From Lumbricus rubellus (lineage: Eukaryota; Annelida; Clitellata; Crassiclitellata; Lumbricidae), in contig OX243814.1 in assembly GCA_945859605.1 (NCBI GenBank), positions 41,396,103 through 41,460,102 of the forward strand: a stretch of DNA of 64,000 nucleotides, written 5' to 3'. Within the stretch, counting starts at the first letter, position 1, and each line of letters opens with the position of its first letter. Below, piece by piece: positions 49,998 through 60,974 of this stretch. The position numbers and the translations under genes were made by a program. A model generated the notes under the pieces. It worked only from the letters and a program-made list of their open reading frames with translations, had not been told where the DNA came from and ran no database searches.

Positions 49998-51144
49998 ATC
50001 GTCATCGTCATCAACACATTCATTACTATTTCGCCACCTTATCATTGTTGCAACACATAAAAATTATTACCCTTATCAAAAACCATCGTCGAAGTCATTT
50101 GCATATCAAAATCCCTAAAATAATTTTAATCATCATTATGTTTCCAAATTTTACAGCCAGACATTCCCGATAATTAATCTGATCAGACAAAATGGTGTTA
50201 TGGCATTCAATGCTTACCTGAGATGAATGTGATGACGCCGAAAACTCTGGAGAGTGCGACTGACTTTCGACCACATGGACAACAGCAGAAGCGAAACGGA
50301 GACATAAGCAACACCAGAAGCAGAAGGACACAACCAGACAGGAAGAGGTACTGTATCCATCGAAAAGAATCTGTCATAAAAACATAGAACATGCATACAT
50401 TAATAGGACGTTCACATACGATCAGTAAGCTTACTAAAAGTGTGGGAAAAGAAGTGCCTGGACGCCCCTTGCCTTTCCAGGTTGTGCTGGCCAATAAGTG
50501 CATGGAAGGACGGCGTTCAGATTTTAGAACAAGGGCATGGATGCCGTCCATGACCGTCCAGCCACACTTTAAACCCTGCACAATCGTAACACATGAAAAT
50601 TCAAATGCACATAATATAATGTGGCCTACAAAGAAGTTTCACTCTCATGCCATGATCACGTGTACGCTATGGGTAAATTTATTATTCCGTTCAAGTTCAG
50701 ACGTCAGAGAGTGTTTCCGGATTAATAAAATAAGTAAAGAAACATTGCATTACATTTCGTATCAACGCAAGGAGTTCCATTGCAACATAAAAAATTTCCG
50801 GAAGACTAACCCAACACCGGCAGACTATAATAATGTCATTCGAACTCAGAATTACTATCAAGTAAATATTATGCTCCAATTTGTTTACCTGGCGTGTCTT
50901 TTTGCAGTTGAAGGTCATTTTGCCAAATCCAAGTGCAACTATATTGCTCTGTAGCGCAGCACGTGAGCAAGATCCCGAAGTCTGTGCGTGTACACCCTGC
51001 ACCAGAGACTGGCAGGGTGCTCATCCAAAATGGAGCCACGACACTGATGCCGCAGAGTATGCCAGCCGTCCAGAGAAAGATGTTGGCCATGTGAGCCCGG
51101 TTGATGCAGCTTAAGAGACACGAAAGGAATGAGCAGATACACAT
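49558..51144 (-). CDS. Claudin/PMP22-superfamily four-TM protein, copy B
   Basis: Exons on the minus strand are 51144-50889, 50370-50218 and 49781-49558, phase 1 at both introns, giving 210 residues. The first donor is GTAAAC. Four membrane segments fall in the same places as in copies A and C. The first loop has FW, then FGILLTCC and SCTWIW, so the claudin W-GLWxxC signature is present with I-L in place of L-W. Exon 2 encodes FLSGCVLLLLVLLMSPFRFCC followed by a cysteine-rich turn CPCGRK. The tail ends NQQNV; a terminal valine recalls PDZ-binding claudin tails, but the residue at -2 is not S/T/Y, so this is weak. The leader upstream of the ATG contains eleven 16-bp PBX/MEIS-like repeats. Intron 2 contains a long ATC/GTC microsatellite that is short in A and C. 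Confidence 0.75.
49830..50015. repeat. ATC/GTC microsatellite in intron 2 of gene B
   Basis: Alternating CATCATC and CGTCGTC runs. The equivalent introns of A (40395-40530) and C (57895-58040) hold shorter, interrupted ATC tracts, so the seed predates the triplication. Confidence 0.8.
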
Positions 51145-51220
51145 CTTCGAAGATTCAAGAATTCACCGCAATGGAATCAACGCCAACGTCTTAGAACTAC
51201 AACTGTGGAGTAATTGATCC

Positions 51221-51396
51221 CAGCTGTCAATCAACTCAGCTGTCAATCAACTTAGCTGTCAATCACCTCAGTTGTCAATCAACCCAGCTGTCAATCAACT
51301 CAGCTGTCAATCAACTCAGCTGTCAATCAACTCAGCTGTCAATCAACTCAGCTGTCAATCAACTCAGCTGTCAATCACCTTAGTTGTCAATCACCT
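51221..51396 (-). promoter_or_regulatory. Eleven-unit 16-bp tandem array of PBX/MEIS-type sites upstream of gene B
   Basis: Units start every 16 bp from 51221 to 51381 with no slippage. The plus-strand unit is CAGCTGTCAATCAACT with few variants. Nine units contain CTGTCAATCA, whose complement TGATTGACAG is the established PBX-MEIS/PREP heterodimer site. Units 4 and 11 have TTGTCAATCA. The array ends 77 bp before the gene B ATG. Homologous positions in C hold three sites and in A one degenerate site, so the expansion arose from a pre-existing element. Confidence 0.6.
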
Positions 51397-51726
51397 CAGT
51401 TCACTTAATTCTGTCTCGAACGATTCGAAATATTGTTTTTTTTTATTTTCTTGAACTTGACTGGTGTGTTCAGACTGATTTCTAGAATTCTAATCACTAA
51501 ATTCTGAACCTTTAAACTTTGCTGGACCGCTTGCAAATCTTCAGAAGCAACAGTTTTGACTTGTTACTAAAACAATTCACAAAGCGGTTTTTGATGCGTT
51601 AAACGTGTAGTTAAAAAAGAGAATTTAATTGTTCAAGTCGCTGTAACTTTGTTTAATTAAACTCGTTGATCTGTTCAAGCAATCACTTGTAACTGGTTGT
51701 CTACTTTTGACCGAGAGAGATCATCG

Positions 51727-51754
51727 TTTAAATACCTCTTCACGTCATTAGTCA
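51727..51754 (-). promoter_or_regulatory. Core promoter module of claudin-like gene B
   Basis: TGACTAAT and GTATTTAAA on the minus strand have the same 20-bp offset as in copies A and C. The box is about 590 bp from the ATG. If transcription starts about 30 bp past it, the PBX/MEIS-like array falls within the transcribed leader. Confidence 0.55.
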
Positions 51755-53314
51755 TCACATCAAATAATAATAGTAATCATCACTCGTGACGAACTATAGT
51801 TGTAAATATGATACTGACCAACACGAGACTCGATAATTATTACAGGATCTGTGTTCTTCAACCTTAAATGGTGGTGTGTTTATCGTTCATGATTCACGCA
51901 TACACTCACAAACTGACACACACATACAATATACGTTACTATGCATATAGGAAAAAATATTCATTTATACATACACATCATACATGCATGTATCAAGCAT
52001 TCGTATAGGTCCATAACTATGTATACATAGTCTATAGGCCTATATACAAACAGGGACGTAAATGAAAATACACGAATCAGATATACACACATTATATAAA
52101 TTACATGTAGGGCCTTTGTAGGCCTACATATATAATAGGCCTATACATATATAATATATAGGCCTATATAATTATGATACCCTAGAACGCTGCTTAAGAA
52201 ATACTAACCTTTTTAAATAGGCCTACTCCCTTTGCCCTTACTATAATAGTAGGCCTACTGTGTTAGCATCTATAAAATATATCGGACCAAGAACCCGGAA
52301 CATTATTCCTCTAAGTATTTCGCTTCCTGCATGCAATCTCTTCATCTATTCAAGCGGGAGTTTCTGCTTACATACAACATGGAGGACAAGCTAAACATTC
52401 CGACGAACACTACAATAATTTCATCGTTAGGCCTATCTGTTAGTTTGCACGTGTGTGTTTGTCTAAATCACTGCAATATATTTACTCAGTTTTCTTAATT
52501 CACTCACTTTTCATATTTATGTACGCAAGTTAAGAGTTTATTATTCTGTTGCTACATCACACATTCGACCGTGATAACCCAATGCCTTCAGGTTGCCCTG
52601 GGCCACTGGCTAGCGGGAACTTCGGCCCCTTTTGGGTCTCCTACAGTAATAGCCTACACACATTCAACAAATTTGATGTAGAATTACGACCTGCAAAGAA
52701 CTGGTTGAGAAATAAGTTGGACCGTGATCTTGAACGGTGTGGGAAATTCGGGATATAGGTCTAATAGGCTATATATCGTATACATCGGAGATCAACCGAG
52801 AAATAGGAAAGCCGTGAAGGACGTCATGACGCATATAATTGTCTTGGGACTCATAACACGGTTTTTCATGACGGTAGGGCACATACTTCTCTTTCTTTGA
52901 TGATGCATAGTAATTGGACCTATTTTGCATGCCATAAGTTCACAGGAACTACATGTTTGCAAGGTTAAGGCTGGATACACTGGTTAATCTGCGCCGTTTA
53001 GTGTCTAGTGTCTACTGTCTAGCCACCAATTATTGGTTCCAGGCAGACTTTAAGCCTAAGCGGTGAGAAGACTGAAACAAAGATAAAACAATTCTGGCCT
53101 ATCATAATTAATCCTAATTAGTACATTTTGATTAGGCCTAGTTTTGACCAGTCTGCAGGAAACATGATCTGTATAATTGTCGCGTGATTAATTCTCGCAC
53201 CGTTGACTCTGCAAGTCGGATGTTTAATTTGTTTATAGCTGAGATTCGTGAGAGAGATAATTGAAATCTGAAATCCATACTGCTACGAAGCATACGCCCT
53301 AGCCTAGCCTTATA

Positions 53315-53665
53315 TGGTCCACTGCATTCCAGGCACGTCTTGGTAACTGTAATAACGCGGTAGTTCCCTTCAGATTATGACACCACTCTCTCGTGACTGT
53401 ATTAATTAGTCTAATTGAGATGAATGTTGGTTCACGTTAGTTCGTCATCGGTGTCTTCACGTCTGTATCGTCAATTATTTATGTACCGAACTCTGTATTT
53501 AGCATGTCAAGACAAAATTATTGTTGTAGGCCTATATATAAGGACGTGTGTATTAGTGTATTATAAGGTTCCGTCTACGAAACCTTGTTTTTATCTACAT
53601 TCGCTCAAAGAGAAATTTATCCCCAATTTTGATTCAGTTTCAGGCTACTGGATGCACCCTAGCGG
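53315..53665 (-). promoter_or_regulatory. Upstream block of gene B shared with A and C
   Basis: TGCATTCCAGGCACGTC, CACTCTCTCGTGACT, TTCACGTTAG, GCATGTCAAGAC and TTTTGATTCAGTTTC followed by GGATGCACCC match gene C's block in order. Position about 1.6 kb upstream of the gene B core promoter. Confidence 0.45.
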
Positions 53666-55280
53666 GTTCTTAAATTAATATTGTACTTTTAGACATATGC
53701 CTATACAGCTCAACTCCAAGTGTCGCGTTAGCCCACAGGCTCCCAGAGGGTTGGTTCCACTTTCTACGTTTTCTGCATCACACACGCGTAATAAAATTTT
53801 GACATTTTTAATAGCTGAAAGGAGTCCATTTGCACACATTATCGTAATGGTACCCCAAGCCTTGAAAAGCACCGAAATAGCCAAGTTAGGCCTATCAGAA
53901 GATGAGTGGAAACCATAACATACTTTAAAAAATTTAAAATACCGAAAAGCGTTGCTTGCACGCAAAGACGAAGATGGGCGTGATCTATGAATCCATAATC
54001 TATTAATCAAGCACCTTTTCTGGCACAACTAAATAAAGGACCTGTAGGCTAATTAATTGACAATCTAGTAATGATTAACTGCAGTAGGCCTAAATGGCTG
54101 CAGACGTCTTTATTTCGTCATTATCCTTTTTTCATCATGCAATAATATTTATCGACAATACGGAATAAAGTTCTTAGAGCTGTTTTTGTCTTGTTTCAGT
54201 TTAACATCTCTGAGGCAAATATATAGTGACAGTAACAGTCTACCATCGACTCAACTAATAAAACAAACTAATTTTCCTCAGTTAAACTTCTACCTTAACT
54301 ACATGTAAAATACTTGGTTGATCTATAAGTGAGCAACTTTTTATTGAGTTTTTACTCATCATCGTGGGTAGGTTGAATGGGTTGGTTGGTGGATAATGGA
54401 GGAAACGATGGAGAGACTCCTATAGGTTCATTCTACGGTAGGCAATAATATTTAGGTCCACAATACGTAACATTACGTAGGCCCTATTGACAGATTGCAG
54501 GACGGATGGATTGGCTTGTTTTAGGTGCTTTGATACACGACCGTGTCTATTGCACTTGTCGTATAACCGTGTTCTTCCTATAGGATTGATTCCTTTGCCA
54601 AACTCCTCTATGTATGGCAATTATTCTGCTGATTCGTATTATTGACTATACTGGTAAAATTTTGAGTAGGCTATGTATACACGCTGACCGGGAAAATCGC
54701 CTTTTTTGGCCCGAAAATTTGGACGACCTTTTTTAGTCAATAAAATTTGGCCGAATCCTTAGAAAATTTCCGCAACTTCCCGTCCGCAAAGCTGACGACC
54801 TGTTTTTAGTCATTCGCTCCCAGTTTCAGGAAAATGCATCTAAAATAACGGCGTATATCCTGCTTTACTCGCGTATAAGCCTAACCTGGTTTTCGGAAGG
54901 TGAGCATACGATGCCGTTTTTCTCCGGAGGTGACTATACGCTGTATAGGCCTACCCGCGTATAGGCCTACCCTTGATTACAGCCCTGGGCAGGACAAGGC
55001 CACATGACTGTGAGTTTATTGACAGGCAATAACAGTGAGCTTAATTGTTAAATACTAATCGGGATGCGGATTTAGTCTATGCGCCGAATGCATGGGAACA
55101 GTGTTGGCCCCTACTCCGATATTTTTCCATAATTATGGTCGTGCGATCGCGGTCGCAGGGTATATTGATGAGGGTTGGGGTGGAACTTTTGGAAGTAACC
55201 CATGGAGGATGTCGGCTTGAAGACAAAGTTAAATGTTGGAAAGTCGTTAGGCTATAGGAAGATACCGGTGACGATACTCA

Positions 55281-55676
55281 GGCTCTCAGACAATTCGGAC
55301 CCGGACAATTCGGACTGAACAATTCTTTGCAGCCCAAATTCGTGATGGGACTTCTCCATCACCCAAAATGTATACTGTCGAGACTAATATTAATCTGACA
55401 CCCCACTATATATCGGGCATAAAAAAAGATGGGCCTATAGGTATGAAACTTACAATGATCTAAATGAGATGCCTATAAGTTGATAATTTACTGCATTTAA
55501 GTACTAATTTCAGTGTCTTATTTCTGTTATTGGATAAATTTTAGAAGATCATACAATATTTGCTTGGTGCCATATACTTATATTTCATACCATTGATAAA
55601 CAAAAGTTTCATAGCCGTAAGAGCAATATTTTTACATGCACTCCGAATTGTCCGGCGCCGAATTGTCCGGACACCC
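55281..55676. mobile_element. MITE with doubled GGACAATTCGG ends
   Basis: Each end has two GACAATTCGG blocks in inverted arrangement (left 55290-55320, right 55642-55672). Flanks GATACTCA and AATACTCA suggest an 8-bp duplication with one mismatch. 396 bp, non-coding. Confidence 0.6.
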
Positions 55677-56250
55677 AATACTCATGATGAGTCATGATTA
55701 TAATTATAGTGAAAGTTGTAAAAAAGTAGGCCTACTTCGATCGATGTATCCTATACAGCCTTTGGTCCAGGCACTTTCCGTGAGGACGGTGAGGACTCTG
55801 AAGAGCCAACAGTTAGCCTACAGGGCCAAACACTCATGGCATTGTTTGCTCAATGGCTGTGTCGTTGTATGGACATGTGCTTTGTTAATTTTGTTCACGT
55901 TAGACAATTATAATTATTATAATAAATTATTATGGGCCTGCTTGAAAGATATCTGTTACGAATGCGTGGATGCATACACTCATACGTATTTATACACACA
56001 TGCAGAGCCAATGATATAGGGCATAGGCCTACTTGTAGGCCTACGTACACACATGCTTTATACATACACGCAGTCACACATTGAATACAGGCATACACAG
56101 ATCAAATGGTTCCTTCATACACCGACATGGACTTAAAACATGCATAGGCTACGCACACATATGCACATAGCCTATACACGCATCCATATCGATTACGGAC
56201 AGGTATAGAGACAGAAGAAAAAAAGGCAATGATTTTTTTTAAACACACTT

Positions 56251-56256
56251 TTTATT
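56251..56256 (-). terminator. Poly(A) signal of claudin-like gene C
   Basis: AATAAA on the minus strand within the block TCTCGTGACATGAAATAAAA shared with gene B. The implied 3' UTR is about 1.25 kb. Confidence 0.5.
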
Positions 56257-56467
56257 TCATGTCACGAGAACAATAAAGCGACAATTTAAAAACCAGTAGA
56301 GCCTCGTTTACAAGTTTCACACAAACAAGACTGATAATAATTATAGGCAATTAGCAAACGAATTATAATTTTTGATCACAGCTGACTAACCCAGTAAGGG
56401 AGCACACAAGAAAATTACAGCAATTTTTTACTATCCCATATTGATGTAGGCCTACATTACTCCGTCA

Positions 56468-56950
56468 CAATAAAACTTTCCGTAGTCTTCAAAAGCTATG
56501 CCTGCGCCACCTGCGGTATTACGTAAATGCATGTACACTGTACATAGTTACACTGTAAAGGTACAATTGTAAATAAACTAATACTGTGGTTAATATTTAA
56601 GCTTAAAGTCGTAAAACGGTTTAGATGCACGAGCGTAAAAACACGAATAACCATCAAAGAACCAGCTTTGCGGTTTCATCTAATTACATGTACAAATTTA
56701 TTGCAAATAATTAACATAGTGCCAGCACTTGTTCGTTAAGAGTAAAGGTATAAAACTGTTAAGATACACGAGCGTAAAATCGTACACACAGTCATGTAAC
56801 CATGAAAGAACTGGCCTTCGGTAAAATGTAATGGTACAATGTAATGGTGCAAATGTAATGGTGCACATGGTACAAATGTAATGATAAAATGTAATTAATG
56901 GTACACATTTATTACTTATAGGTCTTGTTGCCAGCACCTGTTTGTTATGT
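56468..56950. repeat. Three diverged copies of the claudin-like 3' UTR repeat in gene C
   Basis: Motifs AAAGAACCAGCTTTGCGGT, AAAGAACTGGCCTTCGGT, AGTGCCAGCACTTGTT and TTGCCAGCACCTGTTTGTT recur. They match the two repeats in gene B's 3' UTR. A short ATGGTAC / GTAATGGTGCA repeat at 56820-56895 interrupts the third. Confidence 0.55.
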
Positions 56951-56952
56951 GG

Positions 56953-57030
56953 AGCACTGGTGGTGTATGGGTATGTTCGGGGCTTTGGAGCCGGAAGGTT
57001 GCGGGTTCGAATCCACCTCAAGTGATCATA
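56953..57030 (+). mobile_element. tRNA-derived SINE head in the 3' UTR region of gene C
   Basis: TGGTGTATGGG (A box) and GGTTCGAATCC (perfect B box) are 40 bp apart. The rest of the SINE is missing. Antisense to gene C. Confidence 0.6.
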
Positions 57031-57496
57031 ACTATACGTGAACTTGTTTTTTAACCTGAAGATTCAACTTTCTTAAACGATTGCAACTTACAACAACTTA
57101 AGAGATCTACAAACAACGTTATCGTATTCAACGTCCAATAATTAATGATAGTTACCCGATGTTAAAGAACCACAAACTCTGGAATCCTAAACATCATAAA
57201 AATACGCAAGAATATAACAACTGGTCGATTGAGGACGGTTAAGAAGACCTGCTCCTTAAAATATAGGCTAAGCCAAACGAGCCATAGATCAAATATTGTG
57301 CCTTTGCTTTACAATTACATACACCGGAAAGACGGATTCTTTGGATAAGCCAACATCATATCGCATTTTGGGCTCACCAATGATACTTTGAGCATAAGAC
57401 ACTTTGATACAATATTGCATTGACAGTGTACACTGTACAATCAAGATTAATGCGATTTATTAACTCATTTATGAGGCGCTTCAATAAATATGTCAT

Positions 57497-59638
57497 TCAA
57501 ACGCTTTGCTGGTTCTTGTCACCAGACGTCGCGGATTCGACCTTGCGTAAGCTATCGAAGTGCCAGAGCAAGGAGGATCCGACGGTGAAGCACGTAGCAG
57601 CGCAAGCCATGTGGAACGCATAGGACCAAATTTCGACCGTAAACAGCGCCTTGACTCCTTCGTTTTCGGTCCAGACGATGTTGTAGAAACAACACACTGC
57701 AGAACTTCCAAGGAGGCACGCTGTATAAACAGAAAAGAGGTTTTTTAAAATTTGTATGCATAAACATCTGGCAACAGAAGAAAAGTTTTAAAATAATTAA
57801 TTTTATTATTTGAAATTATGTTTGGTGGTTTCACTTTTTATGCGTCAACCTGTAGGCTATGTTTCCCCTTGAAACTTTATCACCGAAATCACCATCCGTC
57901 GTCATCATCATTATAATTGTCATCATGCATATTCATGAAGGCAACAGAAATACCATAGCCTACTGTCATAATCACTATCATCACCATAGCATAATCTGTA
58001 TCCACTCTAGTTGTCATCATACTCTCTTCCATGTCATAGTCATGTTCATGATCGTTTTTATAATAAAAATTTATCAATATCGTCAACACAAAAAAGTAAA
58101 AAATAATTTCGATACTCAATTTTTGCAACATCAATAGTGTATTGCCGCCTACATCTAAAGCAGTGGTTCCCAACCATTTTGGATGTATACGGCCTTTTTT
58201 CTAAGTTGGAGGACACGAGGCCACTTTTTCTTAGTTGAAGGACATTAAGGGCCACAAGGCTAAACTTTAATCAACTAAAAGCAAATTGTTATAATTGAAT
58301 CAAAATAGAATGTTTGATGCTATTTATAGAGTCAAAATAAATTAATTCGCAATAGAAAATAATTATGTGCTCTATCCAGTCCAAATTGTCTATTTTTATA
58401 TAAATGTTTGTATATTCTTTGACGGAGGAGGGCCTTTTTAGACCTAGCGGGCCACTTTTGGCCTGCGGGCCACGAGTTGGGAACCACTGATCTAAAGCAT
58501 CTGGTTTGAGTCATACGCTGTGTTACCAAAATTGCTAAACGATGATTTAGGCAAATAAAATATGATGATGGTTTTGATATACTTACAAGAGAAGAATGTA
58601 ACGATCGATAGAACTTTGGAGATTCCAACTGACATTCGACAGCAGCAGAAACGAAACGGAGACATAAGCAACGCAGGAAGCAGAAGGAGTAGACCAGATA
58701 AGAAGAGAAGTTGTGTCGTTATAAGCCACCCTGTTCATAAAAACGTACAACATGCATGCATCAATATGACGCTAATAATTATGTTTAAAAAACCTGACGA
58801 TTTCTGCACCATTGGCTGACGTCTTTTGTACTATTATAAACTTTGGCGCGCCATAGGTTATTAAGGATTGAGTGAATGAATAAATAATTGTTTCATCGTT
58901 GCACTTGCCATTGACATGAATGCATGCGCATATACATACATACATGTGCATTGCGCACAATATACATGCACGACTGCACGTAAACAAACATACATTCATA
59001 CATGCATAAATACTTGCACGCATACATCCACGCACACTATTGAGAGATTCGTAGAATGTACTTTATAGGCTAAAACTTCAGTTGTCATGTAGCCTACACG
59101 TTGATGGTGATTTATAATTCAACACGAGTTCAGTCTGCTATAGTGTTTTGGATGAATAAAACAAGAATAGAAATAATTTTGTGAAACATTTCAAATAGCG
59201 GCAACATAACTTAAAAAGTGCCTGACAACTTATTAAGCATATACATGAAACCATTTACATGTACTTTCCAACGCGGAATAATTGCCATAAGCCTATTAAT
59301 CTTATGTAGTAGCCTAATACTAATAATTATATAGCGCAGCAGCCGTAGAAAATAGAAACCCCGGTTTGCTTACCTGGCATATTTATTTCGATCTCAAATC
59401 TGTCTTCCCAAACCCAAGCGCATGTCTTTGTTTCATCACAGCACTCCACCAAAATTCCGATATCTTTGCCTTGACACTTTCCACCAGATCCTGGGAAGTA
59501 GGCCGAGGCTGGCACCTGTCTCATCCAGTGAGAGTTCACGACACTGCTGGCGCAGAGTATGCCAGCCGTCCAGAGAAAGATCATGGCCAGACGACTGATC
59601 CAACTCCGAAGACACGAAAGGAATGAGCAACTGCACAT
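57497..59638 (-). CDS. Claudin/PMP22-superfamily four-TM protein, copy C
   Basis: Exons on the minus strand are 59638-59374, 58730-58587 and 57720-57497, phase 1 at both introns, giving 210 residues. Exon 2 ends with T before the donor, and T|CG restores a serine at the next exon. The first loop shows HW, then a G-S-G-G-K insertion, D-I-G-I-L-V-E-C-C and CAWVW, again the claudin-family loop with W replaced. Compared with A and B the loop after TM2 is short (CCCRMSVG), lacking the CGK/CGR turn. The tail ends NQQSV. A perfect hAT-type MITE (58161-58489) sits in intron 2. It is the first copy in transcription order, and its leader carries three PBX/MEIS-like sites. Confidence 0.75.
58161..58489. 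mobile_element. hAT (Charlie-like) MITE in intron 2 of gene C
   Basis: CAGTGGTTCCCAACC and GTTGGGAACCACTG ends with the perfect 8-bp duplication ATCTAAAG (58153-58160, 58490-58497). These ends are classical for the hAT superfamily. 329 bp, non-coding. Confidence 0.85.
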
Positions 59639-59722
59639 CTTCGACGAATTGAAATAGATCTGCTTTGAATCAACGTCTTAGAGCAACAGCGATGTCGGTA
59701 TCTTCTGAGTATTTGATCTCAA

Positions 59723-59767
59723 CTGTCAATCAAATTAGCTGTCAATCACCTCAGCAGCTGTCAATCA
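59723..59767 (-). promoter_or_regulatory. Three PBX/MEIS-type sites upstream of gene C
   Basis: CTGTCAATCA occurs at 59723-59732, 59739-59748 and 59758-59767. The first two are 16 bp apart, the same period as in gene B. The following CGGTTCACTTAA matches the sequence at the end of the gene B array (CAGTTCACTTAA), showing that the two regions are homologous. Confidence 0.55.
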
Positions 59768-60063
59768 CTTCGGTTCACTTAACGGAAATCCTGATCTTGT
59801 CTTGTTTTCTTGCTATAATTAATTAACTCCGCCACTGAATTCAGAATTCGTATCAAGGAGAGTTCTAGTCACTTAAAATTTACGAATCCAAAAATCTTGT
59901 CAGAACGTTCACAAATCTTCAGAATCGCAGAACTATTTTTGCTATATAAGACTATTATTGATATCAAATTGTTGACGTTAATACCATGCACTGTGTCAGC
60001 ACAAGTTATGTAGTGCAGTAGTAAGTCTCGATTGGAACTGTTCTTCGGACTGGGTTATCATCA

Positions 60064-60091
60064 CTTAAATACAACTTCAGACCATTAGTCA
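60064..60091 (-). promoter_or_regulatory. Core promoter module of claudin-like gene C
   Basis: TGACTAAT and GTATTTAAG on the minus strand with the same 20-bp offset as in A and B, about 430 bp from the ATG. Confidence 0.55.
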
Positions 60092-60327
60092 CCGCGCATC
60101 ATATTATCATTGTCCGTGCCAAGCTGAAAAACAATACTAATTGTCACGGAAGTCAGACGCACGCTCTGTGTTCTCTTATACAGTTACCTTAAATGGCATG
60201 TTGAGTTGTTCACACACACGCATGCACACACACACACAACCTATATAAATATATAAGTATAGATATATTTTTATATGCAGTACTTTATTGGATTGTCAGA
60301 AAGAGAAATGAAATTCAATATCTACAC

Positions 60328-60656
60328 CAGGGTCGGATCCAGGGGCCAATCAGGCCATGGTCCCCACCCATAAGAAATTTCCAGGTTTCAAGACGTTGAG
60401 TAAAAAAAACACACGAGCTTTTACCTTTGGCTAGAAAAATTAAGTGCATTGGGTTCATGTTCAAGGCAGTTGGTCAAAAAAGGTCATCAGCTATTTTGAA
60501 AGGGAAAATTGGTAGTGTATAATTATTTTCAAGACATTTCTACCAAATCACTAAAAAAAGGTCATCAGTTTTTTAAGCCACAGATGAACGAAACATTTTC
60601 CGACCCAAAGTAAAAAATTTGGTCCCCCCATCCGAAAAGTTCTTCATCCGCCCCTG
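60328..60656. mobile_element. hAT-type MITE upstream of gene C
   Basis: Ends CAGGGTCGGATCCAGGGG and CATCCGCCCCTG, flanked by ATCTACAC and ATCCACAC (8 bp, one mismatch). The internal AAAAAAGGTCATCAG motif repeats twice. Confidence 0.6.
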
Positions 60657-60664
60657 ATCCACAC

Positions 60665-60970
60665 TGCCACAAAACATACCCTTACATGGTTCGATGCAAT
60701 CCAGGCATGTCATAGAAGCATGATAGCATGCATCAGTTCCCGATGATATAACTCTCTCGTGACTTCATGAGATGAGACTAATGTAAGGTCACGTGCTTTT
60801 TTCTGCTATGCCTTCACATTTGGATCGTTAACTTGCTTTAGAAACATTTAAACTGCCAAGGTCTAATTTTATAATTGGCATATGAAAACGTTTGTACGAC
60901 TAAGCTTATTCCATGGCCCTAACAAAATTTACCCTGGATTCTGATTCAGCTTTGCTGGCTGCACCTAAAA
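60665..60970 (-). promoter_or_regulatory. Upstream block of gene C shared with A and B
   Basis: TGCAATCCAGGCATGTC, AACTCTCTCGTGACTT, AAGGTCACGTGC, CTGCCAAGGTC and TTCTGATTCAGCTTTGCTG followed by GCTGCACC match the block upstream of gene B. It starts about 0.6 kb upstream of the gene C core promoter, just beyond a hAT-type insertion (60328-60656). Confidence 0.45.
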
Positions 60971-60974
60971 AGAC

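Larger units (their letters stand above)
51770..56230. other. Spacer between genes B and C
   Basis: Has TAGGCCTA-rich sequence (52020-52260), the duplicated block (53315-53665), a fragment with GACGACCTTTTTTAGTC (54700-54850) like the hAT-type elements, GCGTATA repeats (54863-54970) and a MITE (55281-55676). No gene. Confidence 0.4.
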
